From NCBI GenBank assembly GCA_017552475.1, contig JAFZPY010000139.1:1-38806 (forward strand): a stretch of 38,806 nucleotides of DNA. Reading direction: 5' to 3'. Below, in pieces: positions 34,029 to 38,806 of the stretch. How positions within the stretch are numbered: the stretch's first letter is position 1; each line of letters begins with the position of its first letter. Under the pieces are notes generated by a model that worked only from the letters and a program-made list of their open reading frames with translations, did not search any database and was not told the origin of the DNA. This stretch comes from Bacteroidales bacterium (GTDB lineage: Bacteria > Bacteroidota > Bacteroidia > Bacteroidales > UBA932). The translations under genes and the position numbers were made by a program.

Positions 34029-35270
34029 ATGGACAACACTGCCAACGAAAATACCGTCTTCGACTGCTTCAGGGGCTGCACCGTCACGCATGACCCCTCC
34101 ACAGGCGAGTCCGAATGCACATACCGTCAGGGATGCTGCAAGCTCGAGGTGTACAATACTTTCAAGGGTATCACCCAGGAGCAATACAAGGACTACTTCG
34201 AAGTGCGTTTCAAGAACACTCGCAAAGGTTTCTATATCAATGCGTCCGGTCAGAGTATCAAGACCGGAGACCTCGTCATAGTGGAGGCCGCCGCCGGTCA
34301 TGACCTTGGCATCGTGACTCTCGAAGGACCGGCCATCGGCCGTCAGATGCGCTGCAAAGGCGTCGATATCAAGACTGCCGAATTCAAGAAGATATACCGC
34401 AAGGCCAAACCATTTGACATATCCAGATGGCAGGAGGCGATTGCCCGCGAGCAGGAGACCATGATACGCGCCCGCCAGATTGCGGTGGATCTCGGTCTGG
34501 AGATGAAAATCGGCGACGTGGAGTTTCAGGGTGACGGCACCAAGGCGATATTCTACTACATAGCCGACGGTCGCGTGGACTTCCGCCAGCTCATCAAGGT
34601 ATTCGCCGAAGAATTCCATATCCGCATCGAGATGAAGCAGATTGGCGCGCGTCAGGAAGCCGGCCTCATCGGCGGCCTCGGCGTCTGCGGACGCGAGCTT
34701 TGCTGCGCCAACTATATTACGACCTTCAAATCCATCACCACCGGCGCAGCCCGCACCCAGGACCTCTCCCTGAATCCGCAGAAACTCGCTGGCCAGTGCG
34801 GCAAACTCAAATGCTGCCTCAACTACGAGGTTGCCAACTATCTCGACGCCCAGTCCCGCATTCCCAAGGTGCAGGAGCCGCTCGAATTCCAGGATGGTCT
34901 CGCCTATCTCGTCAAGACCGACATCCTTAAAGAGACCCTCTACTTCTCCTACGAAAAGGGCTCTCTCACAAATATATATCCTCTCACTGCCGATGAGGTG
35001 CGTGAAGTCATGCAGATGAACCGCGCCGGCGAAAAGCCCGAATCCCTCAAGGGCGAACCGGAAATCTCAATGCCCGAATTCGTCACTGCCGTGGGTGATG
35101 ACAGCATCTCCCGCTTCGACGACTTCCGCAAGAAGAAGAAACGCTCTTCCGGGCGAAGAAACCGTCCTTCCGGCAACGGCAACAACAATGGCAATAACAA
35201 CGGTGCCTCCCGTGGCAACGGAGACCGCCGCGGCAATGGCGGTCCCCGCAACAAAAATCCCAAGTCATGA
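34029..35270 (+). CDS. ricT: PSP1-domain protein, RicT/YaaT-like
   Basis: 413 residues. The PSP1 core (about 60-200) ends with the cysteine motifs GVCGRELCCANY and GQCGKLKCCLNYE, the Fe-S-ligand region of RicT. After residue about 360 the tail is basic and rich in Asn, Gly and Arg (NRPSGNGNNNGNNNGASRG), probably disordered and perhaps RNA-binding. In Bacillus RicT works with RicA and RicF in RNase Y-dependent mRNA processing. Bacteroidota members keep the domain without an obvious RicA or RicF, so the role here is less clear. It overlaps the gldH-like start by four bases. Confidence 0.93.
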   Translation: MDNTANENTVFDCFRGCTVTHDPSTGESECTYRQGCCKLEVYNTFKGITQEQYKDYFEVRFKNTRKGFYINASGQSIKTGDLVIVEAAAGHDLGIVTLEGPAIGRQMRCKGVDIKTAEFKKIYRKAKPFDISRWQEAIAREQETMIRARQIAVDLGLEMKIGDVEFQGDGTKAIFYYIADGRVDFRQLIKVFAEEFHIRIEMKQIGARQEAGLIGGLGVCGRELCCANYITTFKSITTGAARTQDLSLNPQKLAGQCGKLKCCLNYEVANYLDAQSRIPKVQEPLEFQDGLAYLVKTDILKETLYFSYEKGSLTNIYPLTADEVREVMQMNRAGEKPESLKGEPEISMPEFVTAVGDDSISRFDDFRKKKKRSSGRRNRPSGNGNNNGNNNGASRGNGDRRGNGGPRNKNPKS

Positions 35271-35713
35271 GACACGCGACGCTCCTCTTAATTGCGGCCC
35301 TTATTGCAGTGGCCTGCAAGGAACCCGTACAGTCTGAGAAATTTATCCGCTCAGACGATGCGGAGAGGGGAGTGTACATATTTGACGTTGAGCTCGCCGA
35401 CAGCACCAGCACTTACGACTTCGTCCTCTATACACGTCTCGACGGCGAACCGGAAGCGCTTGCAGATGCGGGCTATCTGCCGCTTTTCATCACATGGAGT
35501 TCGCCTTCCGGCCTTGAAGCGACCGAGAAAGTAGTCCTCCCGCTCACCGACGGGCGCAAAGAACATTATTCCAGACAAATTATAACTCCCTACCGGACCG
35601 GCTTCACGCCCTTCGAGACAGGCAAGTGGCAGATCCGTATCCTTCCGGGTGCGGACATGGGCTGCGTGACGGGCCTCGGACTCAGATACACCAGGAAACA
35701 TGGGACACGGTAA
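35267..35713 (+). CDS. gldH: GldH-like lipoprotein
   Basis: 148 residues. Lipobox LIAVAC (Cys17) after a hydrophobic signal. The mature part is a small beta domain (VYIFDVELADSTSTYDFVLYTRLDG ... TGFTPFETGKWQIRILPG). The pattern and place directly after ricT fit the gliding lipoprotein GldH, which exists in many non-gliding Bacteroidota too. Start overlaps the ricT stop (ATGA). Its end overlaps the trmB start by 14 bases. Exact function in non-gliding species is unknown. Confidence 0.85.
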   Translation: MRHATLLLIAALIAVACKEPVQSEKFIRSDDAERGVYIFDVELADSTSTYDFVLYTRLDGEPEALADAGYLPLFITWSSPSGLEATEKVVLPLTDGRKEHYSRQIITPYRTGFTPFETGKWQIRILPGADMGCVTGLGLRYTRKHGTR

Positions 35714-36536
35714 ACTCAAGAAATTCGCAGAAAACCTCGGCTTCTCCAGGCTCCTCCAGCCGGAAGCCGAGGATGTCATCATAAGGGGTGGCGAAGGCCT
35801 CCAGCTTCGCGATCACGCCATTAAAGGCAGATGGGGTGCCGACATGTTCGGCAACGACAATCCCATCATCGTCGAGCTCGGTTGCGGCAAAGGCGAATAT
35901 ACCATCGACCTTGCACTCCGCCATCCTGAGTTCAACTACATCGGCGTCGATATCAAGGGTGCACGTCTTCACAAAGGCGCGAAATATGCCCATACCCATG
36001 ATCTGAAAAACGTCGCATTCCTCCGCACGCGCATCGAATTCATCGGCGCTTTCTTCGGCCCCGGAGAGATATCGGAAGTGTGGCTGACCTTCTCCGATCC
36101 CCAGATGAAATCGGAAAACCAGCGCCTCACCTCGCCTCTTTTCCTCCAGCGCTACCGTTCGTTCCTCCGTCCCGGAGGCATCGTGCATGTGAAGACAGAC
36201 AGCCGCTTCCTTCATGAGTATTCGCAGGCCATAGCTCAGCAGAACGGCCTTCGCATCCTTGCGTCCACGCTTGACCTCTACGGCGAAGGTCGTGCACAAA
36301 TCGCCGTTAGCGGCCTCTCGGAGGCCTCTATTTGCGGTCAGGATGCTATAGACGCACTCTTCGAAGTGCAGACATACTACGAGCGCATGTTCCTCGCCAT
36401 GGGACTTCCCATAACATATCTGTCTTTCATCATTGACAAGGAAGGAGCGTACATCTATCCCGAGTTCGATGCCAAGTATTGGCGCGAGCGCGAAAAAAAG
36501 CGTACCTTTGCAGACCATGCCGAAAGCGAAGAGTAA
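35700..36536 (+). CDS. trmB: tRNA (guanine-N7)-methyltransferase
   Basis: 278 residues from the ATG at 35700, which gives the typical Bacteroidota beginning [14 protein letters not shown]. The SAM-binding motif is [15 protein letters not shown] (from residue 58), with the family motif [12 protein letters not shown] (equivalent to FPDPWPK) and a C-terminal [20 protein letters not shown]. It methylates G46 of tRNA. It is somewhat longer than the common 220-260 residues. It overlaps gldH by 14 bases, and smpB begins 20 bases before its stop, so three reading frames interlock. Confidence 0.93.
   Translation: MGHGKLKKFAENLGFSRLLQPEAEDVIIRGGEGLQLRDHAIKGRWGADMFGNDNPIIVELGCGKGEYTIDLALRHPEFNYIGVDIKGARLHKGAKYAHTHDLKNVAFLRTRIEFIGAFFGPGEISEVWLTFSDPQMKSENQRLTSPLFLQRYRSFLRPGGIVHVKTDSRFLHEYSQAIAQQNGLRILASTLDLYGEGRAQIAVSGLSEASICGQDAIDALFEVQTYYERMFLAMGLPITYLSFIIDKEGAYIYPEFDAKYWREREKKRTFADHAESEE
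36479..36510 (+). promoter_or_regulatory. Candidate internal promoter before smpB
   Basis: TACCTTTG at 36503-36510 lies seven bases upstream of the smpB ATG, with TTG at 36479-36481, 21 bases earlier. Both are inside the trmB coding sequence. If real, smpB mRNA would be nearly leaderless, so this could be a chance match. Confidence 0.35.
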
Positions 36537-36972
36537 AATACAAGTCAACAACAAGAGGGCCTCGTATGACTACGAGTTCCTGGAGACCTATACCGCAGGA
36601 ATCCAGCTTGTGGGTACGGAAATCAAGTCCATCCGTGCCGGCAAGGCATCCCTGCAGGATGCATTCTGCTATTTCGACCACGGCCAGCTTTTCGTCAAAG
36701 GGCTCAACATTTCCCTCTATGCCTGGGGCTCCTGGGGCCAGCATGAGCCGGCCCGCGACCGCAAACTCCTTCTCAACAAACGCGAACTCCGTCACCTGGA
36801 GACCGCTGACAAGCAGAAAGGTATCACTATCATCGCCGTGAGGCTGTTCATTGCCGACAACGGCTACGCCAAGCTCCTCATCGCCCTCGCGAAAGGTAAG
36901 AAGGAATACGACAAACGTCAGTCTATCAAGGAGCGTGACATCCGCCGCGAGATGGATCGTGACGGTTATTAA
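36517..36972 (+). CDS. smpB: SsrA-binding protein
   Basis: 151 residues from the ATG at 36517 ([30 protein letters not shown]). The open frame extends to 36433 but would then add 28 residues that overlap trmB without homology. Key motifs are [33 protein letters not shown] and [12 protein letters not shown], with the basic tail [19 protein letters not shown]. It partners tmRNA in rescue of stalled ribosomes. It overlaps trmB by 20 bases in another frame and is followed six bases later by miaA. Confidence 0.95.
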   Translation: MPKAKSKIQVNNKRASYDYEFLETYTAGIQLVGTEIKSIRAGKASLQDAFCYFDHGQLFVKGLNISLYAWGSWGQHEPARDRKLLLNKRELRHLETADKQKGITIIAVRLFIADNGYAKLLIALAKGKKEYDKRQSIKERDIRREMDRDGY

Positions 36973-36977
36973 TCCCC

Positions 36978-37937
36978 ATGCGAGATTTCCCCATATCAGC
37001 TGTACCGCCTCCGGCACCGCTCCCGGAGCCGGAAATTGTTGACCCTCGTGAAGTGGCTCGCATGTGGAGGGATGGGGAGTTTGAGCTTCTTTGCGTACTC
37101 GGCCCCACGGCTTCCGGCAAGACACGCTATGCAGTCAACCTTGCCATGCAGCTTCGCTCCCTAGGCATTGCCGTTGAAATAATTTCTGCCGACTCAAGAC
37201 AAATATATAGAGGTATGACCATCGGTACCGGCAAGGACCTTGCCGAGTATGGCGATGTGCCGTACCATCTTATTGATATTGTTGACGCAGGGGAACGTTA
37301 TGATTTGTTTTCATATCAGCATGATTTCAATGCCGCGTATGAGGATATTGTGTCAAGAGGGGCGTTGCCGCTTCTATGTGGTGGAACGGGACTGTATATT
37401 GATGCCGTGACCAGGGGGTATGCGTTGGCGGAAGTGGCGCCTGACCAGGATGCGCGTGAAGAGTTGGAGGCATTGGGACATGAGGAATTGAAGTCAATGC
37501 TGTTGTCGTTGGATCCGGAGGCTTCCGCATCGACGCTCGAATCGAAGCGGCGGACCATCCGCGCCATTGAGATTGCCCGTCATGGGGATGCCGGCCGTGT
37601 TGATGCCAGGGGGCGCAAGACATATTTTATCGGTACCCTGGTGACAAGAGAGGAAAGGAATGCCCGCATTGACGCGAGGCTGGATGCCCGGTTGGAGGAG
37701 GGGATGATAGAAGAAGTCCGCTCCCTGATTGAGAACGGACTTCATCCTGATGACCTTATTTATTATGGTCTTGAGTATAAGTTTGTGACATTGTATGTCA
37801 CTGGTGAGATCGGGTTTGAACAGATGCGTGAGCGCCTTGCTATTGCCATCCATCAGTTTGCCAAGAGGCAGATGACTTATTTCCGTGGAATGGAACGCCG
37901 CGGCACCCGCATCCATTGGGTTAAAATGCCTTCTTGA
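36978..37937 (+). CDS. miaA: tRNA dimethylallyltransferase
   Basis: 319 residues. After an N-terminal extension of about 35 residues rich in Pro ([11 protein letters not shown]), the P-loop GPTASGKT covers residues 42-49, followed by [18 protein letters not shown] and [12 protein letters not shown]. It attaches dimethylallyl to A37 of tRNAs that read UNN codons, such as the tRNA-Leu(CAA) in this window. The stretch [11 protein letters not shown] in place of the usual IGTAKP marks a divergent MiaA type that I believe occurs in Bacteroidota beside a standard one. From about 37260 the codons switch to G/T endings. The last 17 bases overlap the end of metK on the other strand. Confidence 0.92.
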   Translation: MRDFPISAVPPPAPLPEPEIVDPREVARMWRDGEFELLCVLGPTASGKTRYAVNLAMQLRSLGIAVEIISADSRQIYRGMTIGTGKDLAEYGDVPYHLIDIVDAGERYDLFSYQHDFNAAYEDIVSRGALPLLCGGTGLYIDAVTRGYALAEVAPDQDAREELEALGHEELKSMLLSLDPEASASTLESKRRTIRAIEIARHGDAGRVDARGRKTYFIGTLVTREERNARIDARLDARLEEGMIEEVRSLIENGLHPDDLIYYGLEYKFVTLYVTGEIGFEQMRERLAIAIHQFAKRQMTYFRGMERRGTRIHWVKMPS

Positions 37938-38806
37938 TGGTATCGACGGCGTCAAGGAGTTCCCAGCCGAAGAATTGCACTTCCTTCTGCATCTCCTTGC
38001 CATCCCTGATGATGGTGACGGACCTGCGGTAGGGTTTGCGTCCCATGTGACCGTAGGCTGCGGTAGGGAGGTAGATGGGGTTTTTGAGTTGGAAGCGCTC
38101 GATGATCTTGGCAGGGCGCAGATCGAAGATTTCTCCTATTTTTTCAGCGATGAGAGAGTCTGTGAGACCTTCCTTGGCGGTGCCGTAGGTGTCTACGAAG
38201 ATGCTGACGGGACGGGCGACGCCGATGGCATAAGAGAGCTGGACGAGCATCTGGTCTGCAATGCCGGCTGCTACCATGTTTTTGGCAATGTAACGTGCTG
38301 CATAGGCTGCGCTGCGGTCGACTTTGGAGGGGTCTTTGCCCGAGAATGCGCCGCCGCCGTGAGCACCCTTGCCGCCGTAGGTGTCAACGATGATTTTTCG
38401 GCCTGTCAGGCCGGTATCGCCGTGTGGGCCGCCGATGACGAACTTGCCAGTGGGGTTGACGTGGAGGATATAGTCATCTTTGAACAGGCTGGCAGTCTCG
38501 TTGGGGAGGTTGGCTATGAGGAGGGGGATGACGATTGTCTTGACGTCGTGGCGGATTTTGTCTTGCATTGCCTCGTCGGTGGCGAACTCGTCGTGCTGGG
38601 TGGAGAGAACTATGGTGTGGATCCTGAGGGGGGTATGGGTCTCTGCGTCATATTCGATGGTGAACTGGGATTTGGCATCGGGGCGGAGGTAGGGCATCAG
38701 TTCGATGTGGTTGTGGCGGATGTCGGCGAGAATCTGGAGGAGCCTGTGTGACAGGTAGAGGGGGAGAGGCATGTAGTCCTCGGTGTCGCGGCATGCATAG
38801 CCGAAC
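37921..38806 (-). CDS. metK: S-adenosylmethionine synthetase, 3' part (5' end outside window)
   Basis: The reading frame enters from the right edge ([16 protein letters not shown]) and ends with TAA at 37921-37923, giving about 295 residues. Conserved methionine adenosyltransferase stretches are present: [52 protein letters not shown] and [14 protein letters not shown]. Cytoplasmic; makes SAM, which TrmB on the other strand uses. The end overlaps miaA by 17 bases in a convergent layout. The active-site N-terminal part lies outside the window. Confidence 0.97.
   Translation of the reverse strand, partial: FGYACRDTEDYMPLPLYLSHRLLQILADIRHNHIELMPYLRPDAKSQFTIEYDAETHTPLRIHTIVLSTQHDEFATDEAMQDKIRHDVKTIVIPLLIANLPNETASLFKDDYILHVNPTGKFVIGGPHGDTGLTGRKIIVDTYGGKGAHGGGAFSGKDPSKVDRSAAYAARYIAKNMVAAGIADQMLVQLSYAIGVARPVSIFVDTYGTAKEGLTDSLIAEKIGEIFDLRPAKIIERFQLKNPIYLPTAAYGHMGRKPYRRSVTIIRDGKEMQKEVQFFGWELLDAVDTIKKAF

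Noticed and set aside
1..38806. CRISPR arrays, insertion sequences, prophage or integrase genes, rRNA
   Set aside because: None seen: no regularly spaced repeats, no transposase or integrase motifs, and no rRNA sequence in the window.

Overview
The window reads as chromosomal DNA from a GC-rich member of the Bacteroidales. The evidence is Bacteroidota-type promoters (a TAnnTTTG -7 element, in the best cases about 19-21 nt after a TTG) at several gene starts, a TonB-dependent receptor with a carboxypeptidase-like N-terminal domain, many short-signal lipoproteins, a BACON-domain protein, DUF5020, a GldH-type lipoprotein and the order holB-ricT-gldH. Genus cannot be fixed from the sequence. TAA, TGA and TAG all end intact genes, so the genetic code is standard.

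Layout. (1) 2-1152: end of a ribosomal protein operon (rpoA 3' part, rplQ) with a clear terminator. (2) 1200-7361: four-gene operon of two SGNH-hydrolase-like envelope proteins, an MBOAT O-acyltransferase and a sodium:solute symporter, likely extracytoplasmic O-acetylation plus a transporter. (3) 7375-12905: amino-sugar/glycoside locus. A NagB-like/PIG-L fusion and a GH31 glycosidase are each cut by an in-frame stop codon (TGA 9102-9104; TAG 11466-11468), while the nagB between them is intact with all catalytic residues. (4) 12908-13084: tRNA-Leu(CAA), its promoter lying inside a long hairpin, and a strong terminator. (5) 13113-23318: six tightly packed genes for a TonB receptor, a DUF4876-type lipoprotein, an outer-membrane barrel, a Calx-beta-like lipoprotein, a short metzincin protease and a BACON/plant-type-LRR lipoprotein. 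There is no SusD, so this looks like a cell-surface uptake/proteolysis system rather than a classical polysaccharide locus, and it is the best candidate here for a poorly described system. (6) 23358-29208, mostly minus strand: PreA with a PreT-like N-terminal module, a membrane acyltransferase, a plus-strand EamA transporter, a Tsx-like DUF5020 porin and a UraA-type permease. PreA, UraA and DUF5020 together suggest uracil uptake and reduction. (7) 29310-37937, plus strand: a GH28-like lipoprotein, then a ten-gene housekeeping run (thioredoxin, barrel protein, LOG, IspB, HolB, RicT, GldH, TrmB, SmpB, MiaA). (8) metK enters from the right on the minus strand and overlaps the end of miaA.

Protein-coding and RNA assignments are from motif recognition by eye. 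No database search was possible. Gene-free stretches longer than 300 bases do not occur.
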